Positions 32,443-41,391 of a DNA stretch of 64,000 nucleotides are shown one piece after another (the stretch's first letter is position 1; every line of letters begins with the position of its first letter). Below the pieces are notes generated by a model. That model worked only from the letters and a program-made list of their open reading frames with translations. It was not told where the DNA came from and searched no databases. This stretch comes from Streptomyces lasiicapitis (GTDB lineage Bacteria; Actinomycetota; Actinomycetes; Streptomycetales; Streptomycetaceae). Made by a program: the position numbers and the translations under genes. The stretch covers positions 226,438-290,437 of the forward strand of contig NZ_BMNG01000005.1 in NCBI RefSeq assembly GCF_014646335.1. The letters are read 5' to 3'.

Positions 32443-33747
32443 ATGAGCAATCGCGCCCGCTTCGATCGCGGCCACACCGACGACCTCCTCACCTTCCTGG
32501 CGGCGAGCCCGTCGCCGTACCACGCCGTGGCAAGCGCCGCAGAACGCCTGGAGAAGGCCGGCTTCCGCCACGTGGGCGAGACAGACGCCTGGGACGCGAG
32601 CGCGGGCGGCAAGTACGTCCTGCGCGGCGGCGCGATCATCGCGTGGTACGTCCCGGAGGGCGCGGCCCCCCACACCCCGTACCGAGTGATCGGCGCCCAC
32701 ACGGACTCCCCGAACCTGCGCGTGAAGCCGCAGCCGGACAGCGGCGGCCACGGCTGGCGCCAGGTCGCCGTCGAGATCTACGGCGGCCCCCTGCTCAACT
32801 CCTGGCTGGACCGCGACCTGGGCCTGGCAGGCCGCCTGTCCCTGCGCGACGGAACGTCACGCCTGGTCAACATCGACCGCGCCCTGCTCCGCGTACCCCA
32901 ACTGGCCATCCACATGGACCGGTCCGTCGTCAGCGACGGTCTGAAGCTGGACAAGCAGAAGCACATGCAGCCCATCTGGGGCCTCGGCGACGACGTCCGC
33001 GAGGGCGACCTGATCCGCTTCGTCGCGGAGGAGTGCGACCTGGACCCCGCCGACGTGACCGGCTGGGACCTGATGACGCACTCCATCGAGCCGCCCGCCT
33101 ACCTGGGCCGCGACCGCGAACTGCTCGCGGGCCCCCGCATGGACAACCTCCTGTCCGTGCACGCCTGCACGGCGGCCCTCGCCGCCGCGGCCACCGCCCC
33201 GGGCGCCGACGCGCTGCCGTACATCCCCGTGCTCGCCGCCTTCGACCACGAGGAGAACGGCTCCCAGTCGGACACCGGCGCCGACGGCCCGCTGCTCGGC
33301 ACGGTCCTGGAGCGTTCGGTGTTCGCGCGCGGCGGTACGTACGAGGACAAGGCGCGCGCCTTCGCGGGCACCGTCTGTCTGTCGTCCGACACCGGCCACG
33401 CCGTGCACCCCAACTACGCCGAGCGGCACGACCCGACGCACCACCCGCGCGCCAACCGGGGCCCGATCCTGAAGGTCAACGTCAACAACCGCTACGCCAC
33501 GGACGGCGGCGGCCGCGCCGTCTTCGCCGCCGCCTGCGAGAAGGCGGGCGTGCCGTTCCAGGCCTTCGTCTCCAACAACGCGATGCCCTGCGGCACCACG
33601 ATCGGCCCGATCACGGCGGCGCGGCACGGCATCAAGACGGTCGACGTGGGCGTGGCGATCCTGTCGATGCACAGCGCGCGCGAGCTGTGCGGAGCGGACG
33701 ACCCGCACATGCTGGCGGACGCACTCCTTGCGTTCCTCGAAGGCTGA
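32443..33747 (+). CDS. apeB: M18-family metallo-aminopeptidase
   Basis: A 434-residue cytosolic aminopeptidase with a two-metal site. Ligand motifs are VIGAHTDSPNLRVKP (His, Asp), AFDHEENGS (catalytic Glu-Glu), SSDTGHAVHPNY and the C-terminal ILSMHSARELCG (His). Length matches the aspartyl-aminopeptidase family. The ATG at 32443 follows AAGG by seven bases. Role: release of N-terminal residues in peptide turnover. The gene follows the dehydrogenase terminator and is followed 60 bp later by a LURP-one-like gene on the same strand. Confidence 0.95.
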   Translation: MSNRARFDRGHTDDLLTFLAASPSPYHAVASAAERLEKAGFRHVGETDAWDASAGGKYVLRGGAIIAWYVPEGAAPHTPYRVIGAHTDSPNLRVKPQPDSGGHGWRQVAVEIYGGPLLNSWLDRDLGLAGRLSLRDGTSRLVNIDRALLRVPQLAIHMDRSVVSDGLKLDKQKHMQPIWGLGDDVREGDLIRFVAEECDLDPADVTGWDLMTHSIEPPAYLGRDRELLAGPRMDNLLSVHACTAALAAAATAPGADALPYIPVLAAFDHEENGSQSDTGADGPLLGTVLERSVFARGGTYEDKARAFAGTVCLSSDTGHAVHPNYAERHDPTHHPRANRGPILKVNVNNRYATDGGGRAVFAAACEKAGVPFQAFVSNNAMPCGTTIGPITAARHGIKTVDVGVAILSMHSARELCGADDPHMLADALLAFLEG

Positions 33748-33807
33748 ACCAAGTCATCGGCAGGATCACAGCGGGCAAATCACCGATTTCGGGGTACTCA
33801 TGGCCGC

Positions 33808-34308
33808 ATGAGACTTCTCGTACGCGACCGGCTCTTCGGTATCGGTGACGACTACTGGATCGAGGACGACCAGGGCCGCAAGGTCTTCTTCGTCGACGGC
33901 AAGGCGATGCGCCTGCGCGAGACCTTCGAACTGAAGGACATGCAGGGGCGGGTACTGATCGACATCCGGGCGAAGATGCTCGCCCTGCGCGACACGATGC
34001 TGATCGAGCGCGAGGGCGAGCCGCTGGCCAGGGTGAAGCGCAAGCGGCTTTCGCTGCTGCGCAACCACTACCGGGTGACGCTCGCCGACGGCACGACCGA
34101 ACTAGACGTCAGCGGCAAGATCATGGACCGCGAGTTCGCCATCGAGTACGAGGGCGAACTCCTCGCGGACATCTCACGCCGCTGGTTCCGCGTCCGCGAC
34201 ACGTACGGCCTGCACATCACCCGCGAGGACGCGGACCCGGCGCTGCTCCTGGCCGTGACGATCTGCGTCATCCGCCTCGCGGAAAAGGAACGCGGCGCGG
34301 CGGAGTAG
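33808..34308 (+). CDS. LURP-one-related (tubby-like barrel) protein
   Basis: A 166-residue single-domain protein of the LURP-one/tubby C-terminal fold. It starts MRLLVRDRLFGIGDDYWIEDD and proceeds as alternating strands (KVFFVDGKAMRLRETFEL, VLIDIRAKMLALRDTMLIERE) ending in a helix (LLLAVTICVIRLAEKE). Such proteins are thought to bind membranes or phospholipids; no enzymatic motif is visible. The short gap after the aminopeptidase gene (60 bp) suggests possible co-transcription. Confidence 0.88.
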   Translation: MRLLVRDRLFGIGDDYWIEDDQGRKVFFVDGKAMRLRETFELKDMQGRVLIDIRAKMLALRDTMLIEREGEPLARVKRKRLSLLRNHYRVTLADGTTELDVSGKIMDREFAIEYEGELLADISRRWFRVRDTYGLHITREDADPALLLAVTICVIRLAEKERGAAE

Positions 34309-34315
34309 CAAACTG

Positions 34316-35104
34316 TTACGACAGCCGACGGTCCTTCAGCGCGGGGAACTGCTCCCTGGTCTCCGCGACCTTCGCGAGGTCGAGGTCCACAGTGAGGAAT
34401 TCCTCCTCCTCACCCCCGGCCTCGCCGAGCACCGTCCCCCACGGGTCGACCACCACACTCACCCCGGCCTGCGGCACCCCCGCGTGCGTCCCCGCGGTCC
34501 CGCAGGCGAGGACGAACACCTGGTCCTCGACGGCCCGCGCCCGTGCGAACAGCGACCAGTGCTCCCGCCGCCGGGCGGGCCACCCCGCCGGCACCACGAA
34601 CACCTCGGCGCCCGCGTCGACGAGCCCCCGGAAGAGCTCGGGGAAGCGCAGGTCGTAGCAGGTGGCGAGGCCGAGGACGGTCTCGGGCGTGCGGACGGTG
34701 ACCAGTTCCGTGCCCGCGCCCATCATCACGGCCTCGCCCTTGTCGAAGCCGAAGCGGTGGATCTTGCGGTAGGCGGCGGCCAGTTCGCCCTCGGGGGAGA
34801 AGACGAGGGAGGTGTTGTAGAGGGAGCCGTCGGGGGTGCGCTCGGGGATCGACCCGGCGTGCAGCCACACCCCGGCCTCCCGCGCGGCCTTGGCCATGAC
34901 TTCGTACGTGGGCCCCTCAAGGGGCTCCGCCTCCGCCTCGAACGACTCGTACGCGAACGCACCGGTCGTCCACAGCTCGGGCAGGACGACCAGATCCGAA
35001 CCCTCGCGCCCGGCGACCTCGCGTACCAGCGAAGAGACGCGCTGCCGACGGGAATTGACCGATTCGTCGTCGTCTACGGCGATCTGGAGGAGAGAGGCGC
35101 GCAC
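34316..35104 (-). CDS. Nitrilase-superfamily carbon-nitrogen hydrolase
   Basis: A 262-residue amidase with the Glu-Lys-Cys triad: E43 in VVLPELW, K114 in YRKIHRF and C149 in ATCYDLRFPELF. It resembles omega-amidase/Nit2-type enzymes that hydrolyse ketoglutaramate-like or deaminated-glutathione amides; the exact substrate is not fixed by sequence. It starts with a GTG at 35102-35104. Only 7 bp separate its stop from that of the LURP-one gene, leaving no terminator. Confidence 0.92.
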   Translation of the reverse strand: MRASLLQIAVDDDESVNSRRQRVSSLVREVAGREGSDLVVLPELWTTGAFAYESFEAEAEPLEGPTYEVMAKAAREAGVWLHAGSIPERTPDGSLYNTSLVFSPEGELAAAYRKIHRFGFDKGEAVMMGAGTELVTVRTPETVLGLATCYDLRFPELFRGLVDAGAEVFVVPAGWPARRREHWSLFARARAVEDQVFVLACGTAGTHAGVPQAGVSVVVDPWGTVLGEAGGEEEEFLTVDLDLAKVAETREQFPALKDRRLS

Positions 35105-35239
35105 ACTACCACCGTCCTGGCATTCGAGCCGTCAACTGGGCCTACGATCGTCACACGAAAGCACTGCCGGGGTGCCTGCGGGCAGCGTAACTTAGCGTTC
35201 CAGACACCCACCGCCCGCGTACGACCGCCGAGGGGTCCC

Positions 35240-36064
35240 GTGAGTCTCCATCCCAGCCTTCAAACCTACGCCGATGCCTGGACCCACGCAGTGGAAGCGA
35301 TATCCGAGCTGGTCACTCCGCTCCCCGAGGGCCAGTGGAACCTCGCGACCCCGTGCCCGGCCTGGTCGGTCCGCGACATCGTGTCCCATGTCATCGGCCT
35401 CGACTGCGAGATGCTCGGCGACCCGCGCCCGATCCACACCCTGCCGCGCGACCTCTACCACGTGACGAACGAGAGCCAGCGTTACATGGAGATGCAGGTC
35501 GACGTGCGCCGCCACCACACGGCGCCCGAGATGACCTCCGAGCTGGAGTACACGATCATCCGCCGCTCGCGGCAGCTCAGGAACGAGTCCCGGGACCCGT
35601 CGACGAAGGTGCGCGGCCCGCTCGGCAGCGAGCAGACCCTGGAACTGGCCACGCGGCTGCGGGCGTTCGACGTGTGGGTGCACGAGCAGGACCTGCGCGT
35701 GGCCCTGCGAAGGCCGGGGAACCTGGACTCGCCGGGTGCGTACGTCACCCGTGACCTGCTCCTGCACGGGCTGCCGAAGGTCGTCGCGGAGAAGGCGGGC
35801 GCCCCCGCGAACTCGGCGGTCGTCTTCGACGTCGGCGGCCCCGTCGAATTCCTGCGCACGGTGCGCGTGGACGCGGAGGGCAAGGCCACGGTGGACAGCG
35901 CCCCCTCGCTCGGCCCGATCGTCACCATCGGCATGGACTGGGACACGTATTTCCGGCTCGCCTGCGGACGCGTGACGTACGCGGCGGTCAAGGACCGGGT
36001 GAAGGTCGAGGGCGACCTGGAGCTCGGCGACGCGATCCTCTCGGACTTCGCGGTCACGCCGTAG
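35240..36064 (+). CDS. Maleylpyruvate-isomerase-family mycothiol-dependent-type protein
   Basis: A 274-residue DinB-like four-helix protein of the actinobacterial mycothiol-dependent group (TIGR03083-like). The N-terminal module begins LQTYADAWTHAVEAISELV and includes TPCPAWSVRDIVSHVIGLD, where the His belongs to the metal-site triad; the second half has RAFDVWVHEQDLRVAL with another His. The C-terminal ~80 residues are an SCP2-like beta/alpha part (TVRVDAEGKATVD). The GTG at 35240 follows GAGGGG; longer starts reach into the divergent nitrilase gene. Specific reaction unknown. Confidence 0.85.
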   Translation: MSLHPSLQTYADAWTHAVEAISELVTPLPEGQWNLATPCPAWSVRDIVSHVIGLDCEMLGDPRPIHTLPRDLYHVTNESQRYMEMQVDVRRHHTAPEMTSELEYTIIRRSRQLRNESRDPSTKVRGPLGSEQTLELATRLRAFDVWVHEQDLRVALRRPGNLDSPGAYVTRDLLLHGLPKVVAEKAGAPANSAVVFDVGGPVEFLRTVRVDAEGKATVDSAPSLGPIVTIGMDWDTYFRLACGRVTYAAVKDRVKVEGDLELGDAILSDFAVTP

Positions 36065-36070
36065 CCCGCC

Positions 36071-36105
36071 GGCCGGGGGTTCCGGGGCTCGCCCGGAACC
36101 CGGCC
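36071..36105. terminator. Hairpin between convergent genes
   Basis: GGCCGGGGGTTCCGGG pairs, with one bulge, with CCCGGAACCCGGCC. It separates the mycothiol-type gene from the MFS gene. Confidence 0.65.
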
Positions 36106-36147
36106 GGGCGGCGGCCGCCCCTCGACGGCCCGCGCCCGCGCGGTGGC

Positions 36148-37470
36148 TCACGCCGGGACGTGCACCGTCTCCACCCTGCTGGCCACAAGGCGCTCCCGCT
36201 CCCGCCGCGCCGCCAGCTTCCGCAGCCGCAGGATCTGGCTGACACCGAGCGCCTGCAGGACGAAGACCGCGGAGAACGCGATCCGGTAGTTGTCGCCGGT
36301 CGCGTCAAGGAGCACACCGACGGCGAACAGCGTCGTCATCGAGGCGATGAAACCACCCATGTTGGTGATACCGGAGGCCGTCCCCTGCCGCTCCGGCGGA
36401 TTCGCGGGCCGCGCGAAGTCGAAGCCGATCATCGAGGCGGGGCCGCAGGCGCCGAGCACCGCGCACAGCACCACAAGGAGCCACAGGGGCGCGTGCGCGG
36501 CCGGGTAGGACAGCGTCGCCGCCCACAGCAGCGCCGTCGCCGCCACCGTGCCGAGCGCCAGCGGCAGCCGCGCCGTGTGGTGCCGGGCGACGACCTGCCC
36601 GTACACAAGACCTACCGCCATGTTGGCGAGCACGACCAGCGTGAGCAGATCCCCCGCCGCGCCCCGCGAGAGCCCCTGCGCCTCGACGAGGAACGGCAGC
36701 CCCCACAGGAGCAGGAACACCATCGCGGGGAACTGCGTCGTGAAGTGCACCCACAGGCCGAGCCGGGTGCCGGGTTCCCGCCAGGACAGCGCGATCTGTT
36801 CGCGTACGAAGCCCGGTCCGCCGCCGGGCCGGGCCGCGGGCGGCTCCGGCTCGTGGCCCTCCGGATGGTCCTTCAGGAACAGCGTCATCAGTACGAGGAC
36901 GACGACACCGGCGAGCGAACTGCCCGCGAACGCCGTGGTCCAGCCGACCTCGTGCAGGAGGCGGGCCAGGACGAGGGTCGAGACGAGGTTGCCCGCCATC
37001 CCGGCGAGCCCGGCGAGCTGGGCGACCATCGGGCCGCGCCGGGCCGGGAACCAGCGCGTGCCGAGCCGCAGCACACTGATGAACGTCATCGCGTCGCCAC
37101 AGCCGAGCAGGGCGCGCGAGGCAAGGGCCATGCCGTACGAGGGCGAGAGCGCGAAGCCGAGCTGGCCGAGGGTGAAGAGGACCACGCCGAGCGTGAGGAC
37201 CTTCTTGGTGCCGAGCCGGTCGACCATCAGGCCGACGGGTATCTGCATGCCCGCGTACACGAGCAGTTGGAGGATCGAGAACGTCGACAGGGCCGAGGCG
37301 TTCACGTGGAAGCGGTCGGCGGCGTCCAGGCCCGCGACGCCCAGCGAGGTGCGGAAGATGACGGCGACGAAGTAGACGGAGACGCCGACGGACCACACGA
37401 GCACGGCACGCCGTCCGCCCGGCGGGTCCCCGGGCAGCCGGGCCGCCCCCGCCATCGCGCCGGTGGTCAT
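36148..37470 (-). CDS. MFS transporter (12 TM, sugar-acid/nitrate-type architecture)
   Basis: A 440-residue major-facilitator protein. Hydrophobic segments alternate through the chain; the loop VGLMVDRLGTKKVL is MFS motif A. A charged central loop (about 195-225, KDHPEGHEPEPP) divides two six-helix halves. The C-terminus is basic (LRKLAARRERERLV). The ATG at 37468-37470 overlaps the stop of the GntR gene by 4 nt (ATGA), so the pair is translationally coupled and the regulator likely controls the transporter in response to its substrate. Substrate unknown; carboxylates are a guess from FCD-GntR pairings. Confidence 0.9.
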   Translation of the reverse strand: MTTGAMAGAARLPGDPPGGRRAVLVWSVGVSVYFVAVIFRTSLGVAGLDAADRFHVNASALSTFSILQLLVYAGMQIPVGLMVDRLGTKKVLTLGVVLFTLGQLGFALSPSYGMALASRALLGCGDAMTFISVLRLGTRWFPARRGPMVAQLAGLAGMAGNLVSTLVLARLLHEVGWTTAFAGSSLAGVVVLVLMTLFLKDHPEGHEPEPPAARPGGGPGFVREQIALSWREPGTRLGLWVHFTTQFPAMVFLLLWGLPFLVEAQGLSRGAAGDLLTLVVLANMAVGLVYGQVVARHHTARLPLALGTVAATALLWAATLSYPAAHAPLWLLVVLCAVLGACGPASMIGFDFARPANPPERQGTASGITNMGGFIASMTTLFAVGVLLDATGDNYRIAFSAVFVLQALGVSQILRLRKLAARRERERLVASRVETVHVPA

Positions 37471-38141
37471 CGTGCGGCTCCCCGCGCGAGGTTCTGGAAC
37501 CAGCCGACGTGCCGCGTGACCACGTCGACCGCGGCCTCGGCGTCCTCGGCCGTGAGGGCCGCGAGGATCTCCTCGTGCTCGGCGAGGGTCTTGGCGATGC
37601 GGTCGGGGTGGGAGTGCATCACGGCCACACCCATCCGCAACTGGCGGTCGCGGAGCTGGTCGTAGAGGCGGGAGAGGATGTCGTTGCCGCCGCTGCGGAC
37701 GATCTCGGCGTGGAAGCAGCGGTCGGTGACCGCCGCCGCCGCGAGGTCGCCGGCCGCGGCCTGCTCCCGCTGGCGTTCGAGCAGTTCCGTCAGCCGGTCG
37801 AGCAGTCCGGCGGGCGCGGGTACGGCCTTGCGCACCGAGTGCGTCTCGACGAGCAGCCGGGTCTCGACGACGTCCGCGATCTCCTGCGCGGAGACCGGCA
37901 GGACCAGGGCGCCCTTCTTCGGGTAGAGCCGGAGCAGCCCCTCGACCTCCAGCTTGAGCAGCGCCTCGCGCACCGGCGTACGGGAGACCCCCACGGCCTC
38001 GGCCAGTTCGCCCTCGGTGAGGAGGGTGCCGCCCTCGTAACGGCGCTCCAGGACGGCCTGCTTGACGTGCGCGTAGACGCGCTCGGCGGCGGGGGGCTGC
38101 TTCAGGGACGGGGGCACGGGGACGGGTGGGGCAGCTGGCAT
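37467..38141 (-). CDS. GntR-family regulator, FadR/FCD type
   Basis: A 224-residue regulator: winged HTH at about 20-85 (VYAHVKQAVLERRYEGG, LTEGELAEAVGVSRTPVREALLKLE) and an all-helical FCD effector domain at about 95-215. The FCD metal-site residues appear kept (D and H in TDRCFHAEIV and MHSHPDR; HVGWF). The ATG at 38139-38141 precedes a Pro-rich leader (MPAAPPVPVPPS). It leads a two-gene operon with the MFS transporter. A dyad 14 nt upstream is the probable autoregulatory operator. Confidence 0.92.
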   Translation of the reverse strand: MPAAPPVPVPPSLKQPPAAERVYAHVKQAVLERRYEGGTLLTEGELAEAVGVSRTPVREALLKLEVEGLLRLYPKKGALVLPVSAQEIADVVETRLLVETHSVRKAVPAPAGLLDRLTELLERQREQAAAGDLAAAAVTDRCFHAEIVRSGGNDILSRLYDQLRDRQLRMGVAVMHSHPDRIAKTLAEHEEILAALTAEDAEAAVDVVTRHVGWFQNLARGAAR

Positions 38142-38154
38142 GCGCACAGCATAG

Positions 38155-38167
38155 ATACAACACGTAT
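38155..38167. promoter_or_regulatory. Candidate GntR operator
   Basis: ATACAACACGTAT: arms ATAC and GTAT around 5 bp, just upstream of the GntR gene, as expected for FCD-type autoregulation. Confidence 0.55.
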
Positions 38168-38426
38168 ACGCGGACAGGACCGGTCCACGATCCGGACGAG
38201 CCGCCGAACCCGACGCCCCGCCGAACCCCACGCCCGACCGCGCCCGACCGCGCCCTCGCGAGCAAGATCACATACTTGGCCGCATCTTTACCCGTTTGGC
38301 ATGCATCCGTTCCGCCCCCTCGCGCGTCATCACTGTGGCGGCTGCCTCATGTCACTTGAATTTTCAGGTCATTGGGGGCAAAAGCCGCCAACTACCTCAT
38401 CAGCAGGGAACAACGGAGCGTTCACC

Positions 38427-39332
38427 TTGAGAATCCTCACCCCGGGCGTGCGCGTGCGCCGTATAAGCGCAGCCGCTGCCGTCACCGCCGGAGCCGTCCT
38501 GACCACGGGCGTCGTCGTCGCTCCCGCGCAGGCCGCCGCGCCGCCCAAGCCGTCGATCGCCGCCAAGGGCGGCTTCCTGATGAACAACGGCACGGGCAAG
38601 GAACTGTTCGGCAAGGCCGCGGACACCCGCCGCGCCACCGGTTCGACGACGAAGATAATGACCGCCCGGGTGGTCCTCGGCCAGCGGAACCTCAACCTGG
38701 ACTCGAAGGTCACCATTCAGAAGGCGTACAGCGACTACATCGTCAAGCACAGCGCCTCGCACGCCCGCCTCATCGTCGGCGACAAGGTGACGGTCCGCCA
38801 GCTCCTCTACGGGCTGATGCTGCCGTCCGGCTGTGACGCCGCGTACGCCCTGGCGGACAAGTACGGCAAGGGTTCGAGCCGCGCCGCGCGCGTGAAGTCC
38901 TTCATCGGCCAGATGAACAAGACGGCCAAGGACCTGAACCTGAAGAACACGCACTTCGACTCGTTCGACGGCATCAGCAACGGCGCCAACTACTCGACGC
39001 CGCGCGACCTGTCGAAGCTCGCGAGCAACTCGATGAAGTACTCGCAGTTCCGCACGATCGTGAAGACGAAGTCGTACACGGCGAAGACGAAGACCAAGAC
39101 CGGCGGCACCCGCACCATGGCGCCCTGGAAGAACACCAACGCCCTGCTCGGCTCCTACCGCGGCGCCATCGGCGTGAAGACGGGCTCCGGCCCCCAGGCC
39201 AAGTACTGCCTCGTCTTCGCGGCAACGCGCAACGGCAAGACGGTCATCGGCACGGTCCTCACCTCGACGTCCGCCTCGGCCCGCCTGACGGACGCAAAGA
39301 AGATCATGGACTACGGCTTCAAGGTCGCGTAA
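38427..39332 (+). CDS. D-alanyl-D-alanine carboxypeptidase (S11)
   Basis: A 301-residue secreted penicillin-binding-type peptidase that trims peptidoglycan stem peptides. The signal peptide is about 1-36 (ISAAAAVTAGAVLTTGVVVAP, cleaved after AQA). Active-site motifs are STTK (S73, K76), SGC (S134-C136, the Streptomyces variant of SxN) and KTG (251-253). It is short for the family, lacking a C-terminal membrane anchor, so the product may be freely secreted. I chose a TTG at 38427 because GGAG lies eight bases upstream and it directly precedes the signal peptide; an ATG at 38349 would add 26 hydrophilic residues. Confidence 0.88.
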   Translation: MRILTPGVRVRRISAAAAVTAGAVLTTGVVVAPAQAAAPPKPSIAAKGGFLMNNGTGKELFGKAADTRRATGSTTKIMTARVVLGQRNLNLDSKVTIQKAYSDYIVKHSASHARLIVGDKVTVRQLLYGLMLPSGCDAAYALADKYGKGSSRAARVKSFIGQMNKTAKDLNLKNTHFDSFDGISNGANYSTPRDLSKLASNSMKYSQFRTIVKTKSYTAKTKTKTGGTRTMAPWKNTNALLGSYRGAIGVKTGSGPQAKYCLVFAATRNGKTVIGTVLTSTSASARLTDAKKIMDYGFKVA

Positions 39333-39355
39333 CCCCTTCGGGGACATGCGCGAGA

Positions 39356-39384
39356 GGGGCCCGCCGCACATCGCGGCGGGCCCC
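39356..39384. terminator. Terminator between carboxypeptidase and ABC operon
   Basis: GGGGCCCGCCGC (39356-39367) pairs with GCGGCGGGCCCC (39373-39384), loop ACATC; serves convergent units. Confidence 0.82.
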
Positions 39385-39403
39385 GTCCCATGCGGGAAAG
39401 CGG

Positions 39404-40657
39404 TCAGCGCCGCAGGGCCTCCACCGGCTGGATCCGGGCCGCCCGCCACGCCGGATAGAGACCGGCCAGCACACCGGTCAAGAGACCGACCACGGGAGCC
39501 GCGGCCACCGTCAGCGGATGGACGACGGGTGTCCACTCGCGTACGACCGCCACGATCACGACCGTCAGCGTGCCGATCGAGGTGCCCACGAGGCCGCCCA
39601 GGGTTCCGAGTACCGCGGACTCCGTCAGGAACTGCCCGGTCACATGCCGCCCGCGCGCCCCGAGCGAGCGTCGCAGACCGATCTCCGAAGTCCGCTCCAG
39701 GACGGCCACCAACGTCGTGTTGGCGATGCCCACCGCGCCGATCACCAGGCAGACGGCCGCGAGCACCAGGAAGAGCTGGTTGAGGTCCGAGGTCACCTTG
39801 GAGCGAAGCTTCTTCGGGTCGGGCGGCGGCACGGAGCGGAAGTGGTCCGGGCTCTCGGCCCGCAGCGCCAGTGGGGCCTCGTCCGCGATCTGCACCGCCG
39901 CGCCGAGGCGCGTGGAGACGAGCATCCGGGCCCGCTCCCCCTGCGGCCCGCCCCACAGCTCCTGAGCCGCCGTACGCGGCACGATCACGGCGGTCAGCAG
40001 TTCGGGCATGCGCTCGGTGTCCTCGACGATGCCGACCACGGTGAACGGGACCTGCCCGATGAAGACCGCCGGACCTGTCTCCAGGGTGGTGACGCCCAGG
40101 CGTTCGGCGACCGAGGAGCCGAGGACGGCTACACGCTGTCCGCCCCCGTCGTGCCAGCGGTCGTAGATCCGCCCCTGTTCCAGCGTCGGGCGGGCCGCGC
40201 GCAGGACTCCCGAGGAAGCGGCCACCACCGGTGGGTCGTCGCCCGCCGCGGCGGCGCCGATGGGCGCGGACCGGACAGGAGCCGCCTGCTTCGCGCTGAC
40301 GGACCAGTAGACACCGGCCGCCTCCACACCGTTCAGGCGCTCGATGCGGCGGTCCGCGTCCACGGGGAACGACAGTGCCCCCTTGGCGCCCTCGGGACCG
40401 TCGCCACCCGTGTCCTCGACGGTGACCTCGGTCGCCGTGAGCGTGGTGAACCGGGTGTCGACCTGGGCCGATGTGGTCGCTGTCAGGCCGAGGACGGCGA
40501 CGAACGTCCCGACGCCGAGGACTGTGCCCACGGCGGTCAGCACCGAGCGGGCCGGGCGTTGGAGGACCCCCGCGAACGACTCGGCGAGCAGATCCCGCCA
40601 GTGCAGGCGGGACGGCTCCACCTCAGCCTCCGCCCGCCGTGTCCGCCGCCACCTCAC
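39404..40657 (-). CDS. MacB/FtsX-type ABC transporter permease
   Basis: A 417-residue four-TM permease of the MacB type. TM1 (about 37-60, LTAVGTVLGVGTFVAVLGLT) is followed by a ~210-residue extracytoplasmic domain, then three TM helices near the C-terminus (LFLVLAAVCLVIGAVGIANT; GTLGGLVGTSIGTLTVVIVAVV; APVVGLLTGVLAGLYPAWRAA). The C-terminal RIQPVEALRR is the FtsX/MacB signature. The GTG start at 40655-40657 overlaps the ATPase stop by 4 nt. Last gene of the lipoprotein-adaptor-ATPase-permease operon, likely exporting a peptide or envelope substrate. Confidence 0.92.
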   Translation of the reverse strand: MRWRRTRRAEAEVEPSRLHWRDLLAESFAGVLQRPARSVLTAVGTVLGVGTFVAVLGLTATTSAQVDTRFTTLTATEVTVEDTGGDGPEGAKGALSFPVDADRRIERLNGVEAAGVYWSVSAKQAAPVRSAPIGAAAAGDDPPVVAASSGVLRAARPTLEQGRIYDRWHDGGGQRVAVLGSSVAERLGVTTLETGPAVFIGQVPFTVVGIVEDTERMPELLTAVIVPRTAAQELWGGPQGERARMLVSTRLGAAVQIADEAPLALRAESPDHFRSVPPPDPKKLRSKVTSDLNQLFLVLAAVCLVIGAVGIANTTLVAVLERTSEIGLRRSLGARGRHVTGQFLTESAVLGTLGGLVGTSIGTLTVVIVAVVREWTPVVHPLTVAAAPVVGLLTGVLAGLYPAWRAARIQPVEALRR

Positions 40658-41391
40658 GTGCCCACCCGTTCCTGGCGCGGAAGGCCGTCTTCCTCGGTCA
40701 GGAAGCCGTCGCGGATGGTGATCGTGCGCGGGGCCCGTCCCGCCACCCCCGGATCGTGCGTGATGACCACGACAGTCATGCCGTCCGCGTGCAGCTCGTC
40801 GAGGAGGCCGAGGACGGAGTCAGCGGTCGCCGAGTCGAGGTTCCCGGTGGGCTCGTCGCACAGCAGCAGGGCCGGGCGGGCCACCAACGCGCGGGCGATG
40901 GCGACACGTTGGCGCTCGCCGCCCGAGAGCCGGGTCGGCAGCGCGTCGTAACGGTGTCCGAGGCCGACCCTGCTCAGCGCCTCACGGGCGAGCGCTGTCC
41001 GCTCCCTGCGGACCGCCACCGCGTTGTAGAGCATCGCCAGGCACACGTTCTCCACCGCGCTGCGGTGCGGCAGCAGATGGAAGCTCTGGAAGACGAATCC
41101 GATCCGGCGGCCGCGCAGCGCCGTGCGCCCCGCGTCCGGCAGGGTCCCCGTGTCCACACCGTCCAGCAGATAGGTGCCGGCGGTCGGTGCGTCGAGGAGC
41201 CCCACGATGTTGAGGAACGTCGACTTGCCCGACCCGGAGGGGCCGACCACGGTGACGTACTCACTGGGATCGATGCGCAGAGCACACGGTTTCAGCGCCT
41301 CGACGGGTGGCGGTCCGGGATACGTGAGCCCCACGTCGCGGAATTCGATGACGGGGGTGCCCGCCCGGTCCTCCCGGTCCGGCGCGCTCAC
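40654..41391 (-). CDS. ABC transporter ATP-binding protein (MacB/LolD type)
   Basis: A 245-residue ATPase: Walker A GPSGSGKST (50-58), Q-loop FVFQSFHLLP, signature LSGGERQR, Walker B LLLCDEPTG and the H-loop VITHDP. Closest in style to LolD/MacB half-transporters. GTG at 41389-41391 overlaps the stop of the adaptor gene (GTGA), and its own stop overlaps the permease start, so the three proteins are made in a coupled series. Confidence 0.95.
   Translation of the reverse strand: MSAPDREDRAGTPVIEFRDVGLTYPGPPPVEALKPCALRIDPSEYVTVVGPSGSGKSTFLNIVGLLDAPTAGTYLLDGVDTGTLPDAGRTALRGRRIGFVFQSFHLLPHRSAVENVCLAMLYNAVAVRRERTALAREALSRVGLGHRYDALPTRLSGGERQRVAIARALVARPALLLCDEPTGNLDSATADSVLGLLDELHADGMTVVVITHDPGVAGRAPRTITIRDGFLTEEDGLPRQERVGT

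Noticed and set aside
35192..36151. Minus-strand frame opposite the mycothiol-type gene
   Set aside because: No ribosome site or domain; antisense shadow.
38349..38426. Upstream ATG start for the D,D-carboxypeptidase
   Set aside because: Adds 26 hydrophilic residues before the signal peptide; the TTG with a well-placed GGAG fits better.
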